From: Betaproteobacteria bacterium
GTDB lineage: Bacteria > Pseudomonadota > Gammaproteobacteria > Burkholderiales > Thiobacteraceae
Length of the DNA: 34,401 nucleotides
Direction: 5' to 3'
NCBI GenBank assembly: GCA_024641855.1
Contig: JAHECG010000008.1
Span: forward strand, 18,031 to 52,431
Shown: positions 24,525-34,295 of the stretch, piece after piece
Position numbering within the stretch: position 1 is the first letter of the stretch
Layout of the letters: each line of letters begins with the position of its first letter
The notes under the pieces: generated by a model
Seen by the model: the letters and a program-made list of their open reading frames with translations, nothing else
Databases searched by the model: none
What the model was told of the DNA's origin: nothing
Program-made: the position numbers and the translations under genes

Positions 24525-25052
24525 ATGAAACGTCTCCCACTTTATCTTCTCCTGACCGCCTTACTCAGTGCCTGTGCCAGCGATCCCGGCACTACCCAAG
24601 CCGGTGCAAAAGTCGAAGACCGCACCGCACAAAAACCGGTTGCCCCCACCGAAGACACCAAACCCCTGATTCCGCCGCAGACGGCTGTTAACCCGCTGAA
24701 AGATCCAAACAACATCTTATCTCATCGCAGTGTGTTTTATGATTTGGATAGCTTCGACGTAAAACCTGAATACAAAGCGTTAGTAGAAGCGCATGGCAAT
24801 TACCTAGCAACCAACCCCAATGCAAAAGTCTTCTTGCAAGGCAATGCCGATGAGCGTGGCAGCCGTGAATACAATCTGGCTTTAGGTCAAAAGCGCGCCG
24901 ACGGCGTACGCAAGATCCTTTCTTTGTTGGGTGCAAAAGATGCGCAAGTGGAAGCCGTCAGCTTGGGTGAAGAAAAGCCCCGTGCCGAATGCCACGAGGA
25001 ATCTTGCTGGTCGCAGAATCGCCGCACTGACTTCCTGTATCAGGGCGAATGA
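24525..25052 (+). CDS. pal: Peptidoglycan-associated lipoprotein Pal
   Basis: Pal is the outer-membrane lipoprotein that binds peptidoglycan and TolB. The 175-residue protein has a lipobox LLSAC with C17 as the modified cysteine, a Pro/Thr-rich linker, and an OmpA-like domain (about 65-173). The domain carries GNADERGSREYNLALGQKRA (106-125), including D109 and R124 that contact diaminopimelate. A pair of cysteines near the C-terminus (ECHEESCW) is unusual for Pal and could form a disulfide. AAAGGAG lies upstream of the ATG at good spacing. Confidence 0.97.
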   Translation: MKRLPLYLLLTALLSACASDPGTTQAGAKVEDRTAQKPVAPTEDTKPLIPPQTAVNPLKDPNNILSHRSVFYDLDSFDVKPEYKALVEAHGNYLATNPNAKVFLQGNADERGSREYNLALGQKRADGVRKILSLLGAKDAQVEAVSLGEEKPRAECHEESCWSQNRRTDFLYQGE

Positions 25053-25891
25053 TAATGAACCGCACGTGGCTCGTTGTGCTCTTGCTCGCCGTGAGCCCAC
25101 TGGCCACGGCGGGTTTATTTACCGATGACGAAGCGCAAAGCAAAATTACTGCATTGCAACAGCAAAACCAGCAATTGCAACAAAAGCTGACGCAACAAGA
25201 AGAGCACCTGACCAAACTAGATGCGACGCTGCGTTCTCAAGGCTTAGTGGATCTGTTCCAAAGCGTGGAAGCTTTAAAAGCTGAAATCGCTAAGTTGCGC
25301 GGTCAAATCGAAGTCAACACCAACCAACTCGAAACCACGCAAAAGCGTCAAAAAGATTTGTATGTGGATCTCGACAATCGCTTGCGCAAACTGGAACGCG
25401 TCGATGTGCCAGTCGCTGCGGTACCGTCGACTGCACCTGCGACGACCGCTCCCCCGCCCAGCACCATAACCGCGCCCGTTGCCGGCAATCCAAGCATTAG
25501 CGTTCCCAGTGATCCTGCTGCTGAGAATCGTGCTTATGAAACCGCTTTCAATTTGTTCAAAATCGGTAACTATCAAGCGGCGATTGCCGGTTTCCTGAAT
25601 TTTCAGAAAGCCTATCCCACCAGTCCGTTGGCTGCGAATGCGCAGTATTGGATCGGCAACTCTTATTCGGCGCTCAAGGACTATAAGACCGCCATCGCGC
25701 AACAGCAAAAGTTGGTCAGCACTTACGCGAACAGTCCGAAGGTTCCAGACGCTCTATTGAATATGGCCAGCAGCCAATTGGAATTGGGCGAAAAAGAAGC
25801 CGCGAAAAAAACCTTGGCCGACATTATCGCCAAACATCCTTTGAGTCCCGCCGCAGAAAGTGCCAAGAAGCGTTTAGCCAATCTAAACTAA
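25049..25891 (+). CDS. cpoB: Cell division coordinator CpoB (YbgF)
   Basis: CpoB is the periplasmic TPR protein that links Tol-Pal to PBP1B during septal synthesis. The 280-residue protein has a signal peptide (cleavage near ATA at about 21), a coiled coil rich in glutamine and leucine (about 30-115), a Pro/Thr/Ala linker (about 120-155), and TPR repeats to the C-terminus (ETAFNLFKIGNYQAAIAGF, YWIGNSYSALKDYKTAI, LLNMASSQLELGEKEAAKKT). The ATG at 25049 overlaps the pal stop as ATGA; an ATG at 25055 is also possible. Confidence 0.95.
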   Translation: MIMNRTWLVVLLLAVSPLATAGLFTDDEAQSKITALQQQNQQLQQKLTQQEEHLTKLDATLRSQGLVDLFQSVEALKAEIAKLRGQIEVNTNQLETTQKRQKDLYVDLDNRLRKLERVDVPVAAVPSTAPATTAPPPSTITAPVAGNPSISVPSDPAAENRAYETAFNLFKIGNYQAAIAGFLNFQKAYPTSPLAANAQYWIGNSYSALKDYKTAIAQQQKLVSTYANSPKVPDALLNMASSQLELGEKEAAKKTLADIIAKHPLSPAAESAKKRLANLN

Positions 25892-25895
25892 GGCT

Positions 25896-26825
25896 ATGAG
25901 CACCGCGTACCTGACCCATCTTGATTGCCTACAGCATGACATGGGAACAGGTCACCCGGAGCAACCAGACCGCTTAAAGGCAATCCAGCAGACGTTGCAG
26001 ACGACCGGCTTGTGGCAACAACTGTTACAAATCACACCACCCCAAGCCAGCGACGCGCAATTAGCGCGCGTGCACAGCAAAGCTTACATCGCCCAGATTC
26101 AGCACACAGCGCCAGCCCAGGGATTGGCTTACCTGGATGCCGATACCGCAATGAATCCATACTCCTTGTCCGCCGCCTTGTTTGCCGCAGGCGCCGTGGT
26201 ACAGGCCGTGGATTGTGTGATACAAAAAACTGCCGACAATGCTTTTTGCGCTATTCGTCCACCCGGACATCACGCGCTGCCAGACCGCGCCATGGGGTTT
26301 TGTATTTTCAATAATGTTGCCGTGGGTGCAGCACACGCGCTTATGGAGCATGGTTTGAAGCGCATCGCCATCGTCGACTTCGACGTACATCACGGCAACG
26401 GCACCGAGGCCATCTTTCACAATGATCCAAGGGTGATGCTGTGTTCCAGTTTCCGCCATCCCTACTATCCTTACAGTGGCGCCGATTCAGCCAATCCGCA
26501 CATCATCCCCATGCCTTTGCCAGCAGGCTCCGGCTCAGATGCTTGCCGCCAAGTTTGGCGCGACATCGGGCTGCCGGCATTGGAACGCTTTCAACCCGAA
26601 ATGATATTGATCTCCGCTGGATTCGATGCGCATCACGACGATCCCTTGGGTGGATTAAACTGGAAGACAGAAGACTATGCTTGGCTGACGCAAGAAGTGC
26701 TGCAAATTGCATACAATCATGCGCAAGGGCGACTCGTTTCAACCTTGGAAGGTGGTTATGACTTGGATGCGCTCGGGGCAAGTGCGGCAGCACATATTCA
26801 AGCGCTGCTGACCGCTCAGCACTAA
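25896..26825 (+). CDS. Histone-deacetylase-family amidohydrolase
   Basis: The 309-residue protein is a zinc-dependent deacetylase of the HDAC/AcuC/acetylpolyamine amidohydrolase superfamily. Visible parts are the RPPGHHA active-site histidines (H125, H126), the zinc ligands D163 and H165 in DFDVHHGNGT, D244 in SAGFDAHHDDP, and the EGGYDL tyrosine. The substrate in bacteria of this type is not established; protein, acetoin-related or polyamine substrates are possible. It follows cpoB by 4 nt on the same strand and so may be the last gene of the tol-pal unit. The convergent proB gene ends 8 bp downstream without a terminator between them. Confidence 0.92.
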   Translation: MSTAYLTHLDCLQHDMGTGHPEQPDRLKAIQQTLQTTGLWQQLLQITPPQASDAQLARVHSKAYIAQIQHTAPAQGLAYLDADTAMNPYSLSAALFAAGAVVQAVDCVIQKTADNAFCAIRPPGHHALPDRAMGFCIFNNVAVGAAHALMEHGLKRIAIVDFDVHHGNGTEAIFHNDPRVMLCSSFRHPYYPYSGADSANPHIIPMPLPAGSGSDACRQVWRDIGLPALERFQPEMILISAGFDAHHDDPLGGLNWKTEDYAWLTQEVLQIAYNHAQGRLVSTLEGGYDLDALGASAAAHIQALLTAQH

Positions 26826-26833
26826 GCTAAGAC

Positions 26834-27955
26834 TTACAGTAGAACCAAACTGTCGCGATGCATCAGTTCCGGTTCATCGACATATCCCAACAAAGCTTCA
26901 ATTTCAGCAGAAGGTTTGCGCATGATTTTTCGAGTTTCTTGCGCACTGTAGTTGACGAGGCCGCGCGCAATTTCTTTGCCGCTCTCATCCACGCACGTCA
27001 CCACTTCCCCGCGATCGAATTCACCGGAGACGTCTTTAACCCCAATCGGTAACAGGCTTTTACCATCCGACAGCAAAGCTTTGATCGCGCCCGCGTCGAG
27101 CACCAGCTTGCCACGCACTTGCAAATGATCAGCCAGCCACTTTTTGCGCGCAGCGATTTTATTCGTTTCATCCGCGAGCAATTGCGTGCCGATCAATTCA
27201 CCTTGCGCCAAGCGCACCAAGACATCTGGCTCGCGTCCCCAAGCAATCAAAGTATGCGCGCCACTGCGTCCGGCACGTTTGGCGGCCAGAATTTTGGTCA
27301 GCATTCCACCGCGACCGATGGAACTGCCAGCGCCGCCGGCCATTTTTTCCAGCGCCAGATCGCCTGCGCGCGCTTCTTGGATCAGCGTCGCATTCGCATC
27401 CTTGCGTGGATCGGCGGAATACAAGCCTTTTTGATCGGTCATGATCACCAATGCATCGGCTTCAATCAAGTTCGTCACCAACGCGGCTAAGGTATCGTTG
27501 TCGCCGAATTTAATTTCGTCGGTCACTACCGTATCGTTCTCGTTAATAATTGGAATCACATTCAGCGCCAGCAAGGTACGCAGCGTGGAACGTGCATTCA
27601 AATAGCGTTTGCGATCGGCGAGATCTTCGTGGGTCAGCAGAATCTGTGCGGTATGCAAATCGTGTTTGCGAAAGCAGGTTTCGTACACTTGCACCAAGCC
27701 CATTTGCCCGACTGCGGCGGCAGCCTGCAATTCATGCAGCGCATGGGGGCGCTTTTTCCAACCGAGTCGTTGCAAGCCCTCGGCAATTGCACCACTGGAA
27801 ACCAACACCACTTGCTTGCCCATGGCTTTGAGGCGAGCGATTTGATCGGCCCAATGCGCAATCGCAATGGTGTCGAGCCCTTGGCCTTCGTTGGTCACCA
27901 AACTGCTACCAACTTTGACTACCAGGCACTTCGATTTGCTGAGAATTGATTGCAT
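26834..27955 (-). CDS. proB: Glutamate 5-kinase ProB
   Basis: ProB phosphorylates glutamate in the first step of proline synthesis and is feedback inhibited by proline. The 373-residue protein has an amino-acid-kinase domain (1-260) with [37 protein letters not shown] and [12 protein letters not shown], followed by a PUA domain (about 280-365). No strong Shine-Dalgarno sequence precedes the ATG at 27955; [18 protein letters not shown] fits the family N-terminus. It is downstream of obgE on the minus strand, 36 nt away, in the usual betaproteobacterial order rplU-rpmA-obgE-proB. Confidence 0.96.
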   Translation of the reverse strand: MQSILSKSKCLVVKVGSSLVTNEGQGLDTIAIAHWADQIARLKAMGKQVVLVSSGAIAEGLQRLGWKKRPHALHELQAAAAVGQMGLVQVYETCFRKHDLHTAQILLTHEDLADRKRYLNARSTLRTLLALNVIPIINENDTVVTDEIKFGDNDTLAALVTNLIEADALVIMTDQKGLYSADPRKDANATLIQEARAGDLALEKMAGGAGSSIGRGGMLTKILAAKRAGRSGAHTLIAWGREPDVLVRLAQGELIGTQLLADETNKIAARKKWLADHLQVRGKLVLDAGAIKALLSDGKSLLPIGVKDVSGEFDRGEVVTCVDESGKEIARGLVNYSAQETRKIMRKPSAEIEALLGYVDEPELMHRDSLVLL

Positions 27956-27991
27956 GCTATGTTGCGCCGCACCGAAAAATGACGGGGTATT

Positions 27992-29059
<1,068 letters not shown>

Positions 29060-29072
29060 TCATCCTGGCTAT

Positions 29073-29106
29073 ACAAACAAAAAGGCCCTATCTCGCGATA
29101 GGGCCT
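29073..29106 (-). terminator. Hairpin terminator between rpmA and obgE
   Basis: On the minus strand AGGCCCTAT-CGCGAG-ATAGGGCCT forms a perfect 9-bp stem followed by TTTTTGTTTG. It lies about 20 nt past the rpmA stop codon and should stop or attenuate the rplU-rpmA message before obgE. Confidence 0.88.
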
Positions 29107-29127
29107 CGGTTCGCGGTGCGTGCCGAA

Positions 29128-29391
29128 TTAAGCCGATACCGGCTCAATAATAACCATATGGCGCTGCATCGGGCCTTTGGTCTTGAAGCAAACTTTGCCT
29201 TCAATTTTAGCGAACAAGGTGTGATCCTTGCCCATGCCAACATTGTCACCCGCGTGGAACTGGGTTCCGCGCTGACGAATGATAATTTCACCTGGGCCCA
29301 CCAACTGGCCGCCATAACGCTTCACACCTAAACGCTTGGAATGTGAGTCGCGGCCGTTACGGGAACTACCACCTGCTTTTTTATGTGCCAT
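29128..29391 (-). CDS. rpmA: 50S ribosomal protein bL27
   Basis: bL27 sits near the peptidyl transferase centre of the large subunit. The 87-residue protein starts [20 protein letters not shown], the standard bacterial N-terminus without a cleavable extension, followed by [20 protein letters not shown] and GNNVGMG-like [20 protein letters not shown] is well placed before the ATG. It is 12 nt downstream of rplU on the same strand. Confidence 0.98.
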   Translation of the reverse strand: MAHKKAGGSSRNGRDSHSKRLGVKRYGGQLVGPGEIIIRQRGTQFHAGDNVGMGKDHTLFAKIEGKVCFKTKGPMQRHMVIIEPVSA

Positions 29392-29403
29392 GAATAATCT
29401 CCT

Positions 29404-29715
29404 TTACTTGCCGATGCTCTGAATTTCGAGCTCGGTGTAGTTTTGGCGATGTCCCTGATGCTTTTGGTAGTGCTTACGGCGACGCATTTTAAAAATGGTC
29501 ACTTTCTTGCCACGACCTTGGGACAAAACTTTGGCGGTTACGCTGGCGCCGGACACCAAAGGTGCACCGACCGTCACGTTGTCGCCATCGGCGAGCATCA
29601 AGACTTGATCCAGAACGATTTCGCTGCCAATGTCTGCCGGTATCTGTTCTACTTTAAATTTTAGGCCGGGGGTCACGCGATATTGCTTGCCACCAGTTTT
29701 TACGACCGCATACAT
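29404..29715 (-). CDS. rplU: 50S ribosomal protein bL21
   Basis: bL21 binds 23S rRNA in the large subunit. The 103-residue protein starts [17 protein letters not shown] and carries [16 protein letters not shown], the typical C-terminal rRNA-binding motif. GGAG precedes the ATG. It heads the rplU-rpmA unit, is transcribed from the promoter at 29752-29780, and is divergent from ispB. Confidence 0.98.
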   Translation of the reverse strand: MYAVVKTGGKQYRVTPGLKFKVEQIPADIGSEIVLDQVLMLADGDNVTVGAPLVSGASVTAKVLSQGRGKKVTIFKMRRRKHYQKHQGHRQNYTELEIQSIGK

Positions 29716-29751
29716 ATTAGCGCTCCGTTAATTCAATTCGGAAAACCCAGC

Positions 29752-29780
29752 ATTGTATTGGAAAACCCGACTTTGGTCAA
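29752..29780 (-). promoter_or_regulatory. Sigma-70 promoter of rplU-rpmA
   Basis: On the minus strand there is a -35 TTGACC (29780-29775), a 17-nt spacer and a -10 TACAAT (29757-29752), about 37 nt upstream of the rplU ATG. Two direct repeats GGAAAACCC (29740-29748 and 29760-29768, 20-nt period) overlap the start-point region and the spacer. Confidence 0.75.
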
Positions 29781-29827
29781 AACATTACGCAACCCCCTTA
29801 TTTCCTGTCAAAACCCGGCTTTTCTTC

Positions 29828-29856
29828 TTGACCGCAGGGACGCGCCTTTCTACCAT
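29828..29856 (+). promoter_or_regulatory. Sigma-70 promoter of ispB
   Basis: A -35 TTGACC (29828-29833), a 17-nt spacer and a -10 TACCAT (29851-29856) lie about 30 nt upstream of the GTG start of ispB. It is divergent from the rplU promoter in the same intergenic region. Confidence 0.65.
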
Positions 29857-29885
29857 TGCGGTTTTGCTTTTTCCGGCCAAAATTC

Positions 29886-30854
29886 GTGAATATTGAAGAA
29901 ATTCGTAGTGTTATCGAACCCGACATGCAACGCGTGGATGCCGTTATCCGGGAACGTCTGTATTCCGATGTAGTCCTGATCCGCCAGGTTTCGGAATACA
30001 TCATCGGTAGCGGCGGCAAGCGCCTGCGCCCGGCTTTGGTGCTGCTCTCCGCCGGCGTGTTCGACTACCAAGGGGCGCATCATCACGAATTAGCCGCCGT
30101 GGTCGAGTTCATTCATACCGCTACCCTGCTGCACGACGATGTGGTGGATGAGTCCAATTTGCGCCGTGGGCGCGAAACCGCCAACGCCTTGTTCGGCAAC
30201 GCCGCCAGCGTGCTAGTGGGCGATTTCCTGTATTCGCGGGCGTTCCAGATGATGGTCGGCGTCAACGATATGCGCGTGATGCAAGTACTGGCCGACGCCA
30301 CCAACACCATCGCCGAAGGTGAAGTGCTGCAACTATTGAATTGCAACGATCCCGACATCGACGAAGAGCGCTACCTGCAAGTGATCCGCTTCAAAACCGC
30401 AAAATTGTTTGAAGCCGCCACTCGCCTCGGCGCCATCATCAGCCAAGCCAGCGCGCGCGATGAAGAAGCCATGGCGCAATACGGCATGCACCTTGGCACG
30501 GCGTTTCAACTCATCGACGACGTACTGGACTACTCCGGCAACCACGCCGACACCGGCAAAAACCTGGGCGATGACCTAGCCGAAGGCAAACCCACCTTGC
30601 CCTTGCTCTACGCCATGCGCCAAGGCTCGCCGGAACAAGCCGCACTCATCCGCAGCGCCATCGAACAAGGTGGCTTGGACGATTTTTCTCAGGTCTTGGA
30701 AACCATCAATGCCACCGGTGCACTAGCCTACGCCGCGCAACAGGCGCAGCGTGAAGTGGACATTGCCTGCGCCGCTATCGCCCATCTGCCGGATTCAAAT
30801 TACAAGCAAACGCTGATAGAATTGGCCACTTTCTCGGTGACCCGAAATCACTAG
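29886..30854 (+). CDS. ispB: Octaprenyl (polyprenyl) diphosphate synthase IspB, GTG start
   Basis: IspB makes the long isoprenoid tail of ubiquinone from farnesyl and isopentenyl diphosphates. With the GTG at 29886 the protein is 322 residues and starts MNIEEIRSVIEPDMQ, matching the E. coli IspB start and length. The first aspartate-rich motif DDVVD is at 84-88 and the second DDVLD at 211-215; GSGGKRLRP lies at 41-49. A longer TTG frame from 29856 would begin within the promoter. No clear Shine-Dalgarno precedes the GTG. It is divergent from rplU, the usual arrangement. Confidence 0.95.
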   Translation: MNIEEIRSVIEPDMQRVDAVIRERLYSDVVLIRQVSEYIIGSGGKRLRPALVLLSAGVFDYQGAHHHELAAVVEFIHTATLLHDDVVDESNLRRGRETANALFGNAASVLVGDFLYSRAFQMMVGVNDMRVMQVLADATNTIAEGEVLQLLNCNDPDIDEERYLQVIRFKTAKLFEAATRLGAIISQASARDEEAMAQYGMHLGTAFQLIDDVLDYSGNHADTGKNLGDDLAEGKPTLPLLYAMRQGSPEQAALIRSAIEQGGLDDFSQVLETINATGALAYAAQQAQREVDIACAAIAHLPDSNYKQTLIELATFSVTRNH

Positions 30855-30902
30855 CAGATCCTTGCTATCCGCAGATACTGCTTAACACCAGAAATCCAAA
30901 CT

Positions 30903-30979
<77 letters not shown>

Positions 30980-31002
30980 AGTTCTTGTTTCTCCCTAATT
31001 TC

Positions 31003-31036
31003 CTTAACTTCCCTTCCCTATTTGGGATGGGTTAAG
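31003..31036 (+). other. Imperfect hairpin downstream of tRNA-Pro
   Basis: CTTAAC..CCC..CCC pairs with GGG..GGGTTAAG around a short loop, with one 2-nt bulge. There is no T-run after it, so it may be a processing or weak termination structure before the next gene. Confidence 0.4.
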
Positions 31037-31058
31037 ATGACAGCATCTTTTACCTTGG

Positions 31059-31301
31059 GTGCTTAAGTTGTTTAAAATTCTGACGCTTCTGATCGGCTTC
31101 TTTTTAATTTATCTGCTCCTGAAAAAATATTTTCTGAATTTGCAGCGGCCGGAAAATCCGTCTCGCCCACCCGCCGCTCCTGCCGCCGAAAACATGGTGC
31201 GTTGCGCCCAATGCGGGGTGAACGTGCCGCAAACCGAGGCTATCTTCAGTCGTGGCGCCTACTACTGCACCGACGAACACCGTAAGCTCCACCAGCGCTA
31301 A
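31059..31301 (+). CDS. PP0621-family membrane-anchored zinc-binding protein
   Basis: This 80-residue protein has one N-terminal membrane helix (about 4-25), a Pro/Ala linker, and a small metal site C49-x2-C52 with C70 and H74 (MVRCAQCGVNVP, YYCTDEHRK). This is the layout of the PP0621 family of unknown function that lies next to pilSR in many betaproteobacteria. The start is either GTG 31059 or TTG 31068; the latter has GGG about 8 nt upstream. The longer form is listed. The following pilS frame begins inside it. Confidence 0.8.
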   Translation: MLKLFKILTLLIGFFLIYLLLKKYFLNLQRPENPSRPPAAPAAENMVRCAQCGVNVPQTEAIFSRGAYYCTDEHRKLHQR

Positions 31302-32928
31302 CCCACAGGCACTGGGAGGACCCAGTGCCGGTTGGCCGGAATTGCCGGGGGCAGCGAGCACCCCATTCGGCGCAACTTATTGGCGCTCGCTTCACTACTT
31401 CAATTTCTACCGTATCTTTTTAGCCAGCCTATTGTTGCTGGCGCATTTCTTATTCGCGGGAAACAATCCACTCGGCGCACTGGTTCCGCATCTGTTCGTG
31501 TTGACTGGATTGTTGTATCTACTGCTCGGCGTTGCGTTGATTATTACCACCCAATCGCGTTGGCCGCGATTTGAGGTGCAAGTTTCCGGCCAAGTCTTTG
31601 CCGATATTTTTCTACTCACGGTGCTGATGTATAGCAGCGGTGGTGTGGTAAGCGGCCTGGGTTTATTGGTTTTGGTGACGCTCGCCGCGTCGAGTCTAAT
31701 TGCGCGGGGCCGGCTCGCCATGTTCCATGCGTCCGTCGCCACCATCGCGGTATTGTTGGAAGAAACCTATTTATCCTATAGCCCCATAGCCAGCAGCAAT
31801 TACCTGCAAGCTGCGTTGTTATCCACGACTTATTTTGCGGTCGCCGGCTTGGCATATTACTTGGCCAAACGCCTTAGCGTGAGCGAAGCCATCGCCCAAC
31901 GCCAGCGCGTCGACTTAGCCAACCTCGATACCGTCAACCGCTTAGTGATACAAGACATGCAAGATGGCGTCATTGTCGTGGACGGCGACAACCGCATCCG
32001 ACAAATCAACAGCCAAGCCGAGCGATTACTCGGCCCGCTAACGGGGCGACGCGGCGAAGTTACCATTGATGCCTATTCCGTCCTCCTTGCCGTCCGCATC
32101 GCTGAGTGGCGCGAGTCTGGGGATATCAGTCTGATCCCCTTGCGTTCTCCGGATAGCCATCGCTCTTTTCGCACACGCATTACTCCCATCGGCACAAAGC
32201 GCGCACTCGGTGCCGTGATTTTTCTGGAAGACCTGAGCCGACTGCAAGCGCAAGCGCAGCAACTGAAACTTGCCGCGCTCGGGCGTCTGACGGCGAATAT
32301 CGCCCACGAAATTCGCAATCCTTTGAGCTCGATAGGTCACGCAGCGCAATTGCTGCAAGAGGATGACGCTTTCGATACGACTCAAAAGCGCCTACTGGAA
32401 ATCATCAACGACAATACCTTCCGTCTCGACCGTATGGTGCAAGATATTTTGCAACTCAATCGCAAAGATCGCGGTCAGGCGGAAACACTGCAACTCGCTG
32501 CCTACTTAACATTGTTTAGTCAAGAATTCAGCCATAGTGAACAACTCCCACCCGCGCTGTTTAAAATCGAAGTCGATACGCATTGCACCATTGAATTCGA
32601 TCGCTATCACCTGCATCAAGTATTGTGGAACGTGTGCCGCAACGCTTCGCGCTATTGCCAGCAACAGCCGAACAGTATTCGCCTGATCGCACAGCAAACA
32701 CCCGCCGAGAATGTAATACAATTGGATATCATCGATGACGGCCCTGGCGTTGCAAATGAAAACCAAGCGCAGCTGTTCGAGCCATTTTTCACCACAGAAA
32801 GCACCGGCACCGGACTCGGTCTATATATCGCACGCCAATTGGCGGAAGCCAATAACGCGACACTGGATTACATCGATAACCCGCAAGGCGGGCAATTTCG
32901 ACTGAGCGCCAAAGGAGTCATGCATTGA
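31252..32928 (+). CDS. pilS: Sensor histidine kinase PilS (start uncertain)
   Basis: PilS is the inner-membrane kinase that phosphorylates PilR to control type IV pilus genes. From the listed start it is 558 residues. There are about six membrane segments (50-205), a PAS region (about 225-330) with VIQDMQDGVIVVDGDNRI, a HisKA box with H352 in NIAHEIRNPLSS, and an ATPase domain with N464, DDGPG (495-499) and GTGLGLYIA (519-527). The start is unclear. GTG 31252 overlaps the PP0621 gene by 50 bp, while the strong GGGAGGA at 31314-31320 has no in-frame start at proper distance (the next is TTG 31342). Its stop overlaps pilR by 3 bp. Confidence 0.9.
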   Translation: MAPTTAPTNTVSSTSANPQALGGPSAGWPELPGAASTPFGATYWRSLHYFNFYRIFLASLLLLAHFLFAGNNPLGALVPHLFVLTGLLYLLLGVALIITTQSRWPRFEVQVSGQVFADIFLLTVLMYSSGGVVSGLGLLVLVTLAASSLIARGRLAMFHASVATIAVLLEETYLSYSPIASSNYLQAALLSTTYFAVAGLAYYLAKRLSVSEAIAQRQRVDLANLDTVNRLVIQDMQDGVIVVDGDNRIRQINSQAERLLGPLTGRRGEVTIDAYSVLLAVRIAEWRESGDISLIPLRSPDSHRSFRTRITPIGTKRALGAVIFLEDLSRLQAQAQQLKLAALGRLTANIAHEIRNPLSSIGHAAQLLQEDDAFDTTQKRLLEIINDNTFRLDRMVQDILQLNRKDRGQAETLQLAAYLTLFSQEFSHSEQLPPALFKIEVDTHCTIEFDRYHLHQVLWNVCRNASRYCQQQPNSIRLIAQQTPAENVIQLDIIDDGPGVANENQAQLFEPFFTTESTGTGLGLYIARQLAEANNATLDYIDNPQGGQFRLSAKGVMH

Positions 32929-34280
32929 AACCCGCAGCAGCAAATCATACTAGGCCGATGGTGTTGATCGTTGACGACGAAGCCGATATTTTAGAGTTAC
33001 TTGAACTCACGCTATTGCGCATGGGCCTTGAATCACAACGCGCGATGAAAGTTGCGGATGCCATCGCGCTGATTAAAACTCAACATTTTGATCTTTGCCT
33101 CACCGATATGCGACTGTCGGACGGCACCGGCATCGAGATCGTGCAATACATCGAGCAGCACTGTCCGGAATTACCCGTAGCCGTCATTACTGCTTATGGC
33201 AGCACCGAAAATGCAGTCGTCGCTCTCAAAGCAGGAGCTTTCGACTACATCCCCAAGCCCGTGTCCCTGGAACAGTTACGCGCCTTAGTCAAATCCGCGT
33301 TGAGCGTGTCCGAAAAGATCGCACCGGAAAATCAACAGCGGACTTTACTGGGTAATTCTCCAGCCTTGCAGTTAGCGCGCGACATGATCGGCAAGCTCGC
33401 CCGCAGCCAAGCACCCGTCTATGTCACCGGCGAATCCGGCTGCGGCAAAGAACTTGCGGCACGCCTGATTCACGAACATAGCGTGCGCCAAGAGCAACCA
33501 TTTATCGCGGTGAACTGCGGCGCGATTCCGGAAAACCTCATGGAGAGTGAATTCTTCGGCTACAAAAAGGGCGCCTTCACCGGGGCCGATGCCGACCGTG
33601 ACGGCTTCTTTCAAGCCGCGAACGGGGGCACGCTGTTTTTAGACGAAGTTGCCGACCTGCCATTGCAAATGCAAGTCAAATTATTGCGCACTATCCAGGA
33701 AAAAAAGGTGCGTAAAATTGGTGCGACGCAAGAAGAGCCAATCGATGTACGGATTATCAGTGCAACACATCAAGCCTTATCGAGCTTGGTTGAAAACGGA
33801 AAATTCCGCCAAGACTTGTATTATCGGCTGAACGTCATCGAACTAAAAATGCCGCCACTGCGTGAGATGCGTGAGGATATTCCGCTGATTGCACAAGCCA
33901 TTCTCGATCGACTCGCCAAGCAAAGCGGCGCGTCCTTGCCCGACTTGGCACCAGACGCCATCGTCGCCTTGAGCGAATACAGTTTCCCCGGCAATGTGCG
34001 CGAATTGGAAAATATTTTAGAGCGCGCACTGGCGCTATGTGGCGGCAATAAAATTGGCCGCGATGATCTGTATCTCAGTATCCCAGAAGCCGCACTGGAT
34101 GAAAGCAGCCACGAGCCCGGCGCTAAATGGCCATTACAAGATTATTTGGATCGCATCGAGCGCGAGGCAATTCAAGAGGCGCTGGAAAAAACTCGCTTCA
34201 ATAAAACCGCCGCGGCAAAGTTACTCGGCATCACCTTCCGCGCGCTGCGCTATCGGCTGGAGCGGCTGGGGATCGAGTAA
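32925..34280 (+). CDS. pilR: Sigma-54-dependent response regulator PilR (TTG start)
   Basis: PilR is the NtrC-family activator that, when phosphorylated, drives sigma-54 transcription of pilus genes. The 451-residue protein has a receiver domain (12-125, acidic pocket D17-D18, phosphoacceptor D61 in LTDMRL, K111), and a AAA+ domain (about 142-370) with Walker A GESGCGKE (169-176) and the sigma-54-contacting loop GAFTGA (216-221). A Fis-type helix-turn-helix (about 415-451, KTAAAKLLGITFRALRYRL) ends it. The TTG at 32925 overlaps the pilS stop and has AAAGGAG 7 nt upstream; the alternative ATG is at residue 12. Confidence 0.95.
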   Translation: MKPAAANHTRPMVLIVDDEADILELLELTLLRMGLESQRAMKVADAIALIKTQHFDLCLTDMRLSDGTGIEIVQYIEQHCPELPVAVITAYGSTENAVVALKAGAFDYIPKPVSLEQLRALVKSALSVSEKIAPENQQRTLLGNSPALQLARDMIGKLARSQAPVYVTGESGCGKELAARLIHEHSVRQEQPFIAVNCGAIPENLMESEFFGYKKGAFTGADADRDGFFQAANGGTLFLDEVADLPLQMQVKLLRTIQEKKVRKIGATQEEPIDVRIISATHQALSSLVENGKFRQDLYYRLNVIELKMPPLREMREDIPLIAQAILDRLAKQSGASLPDLAPDAIVALSEYSFPGNVRELENILERALALCGGNKIGRDDLYLSIPEAALDESSHEPGAKWPLQDYLDRIEREAIQEALEKTRFNKTAAAKLLGITFRALRYRLERLGIE

Positions 34281-34295
34281 TCCGCTAAAAGCGCT

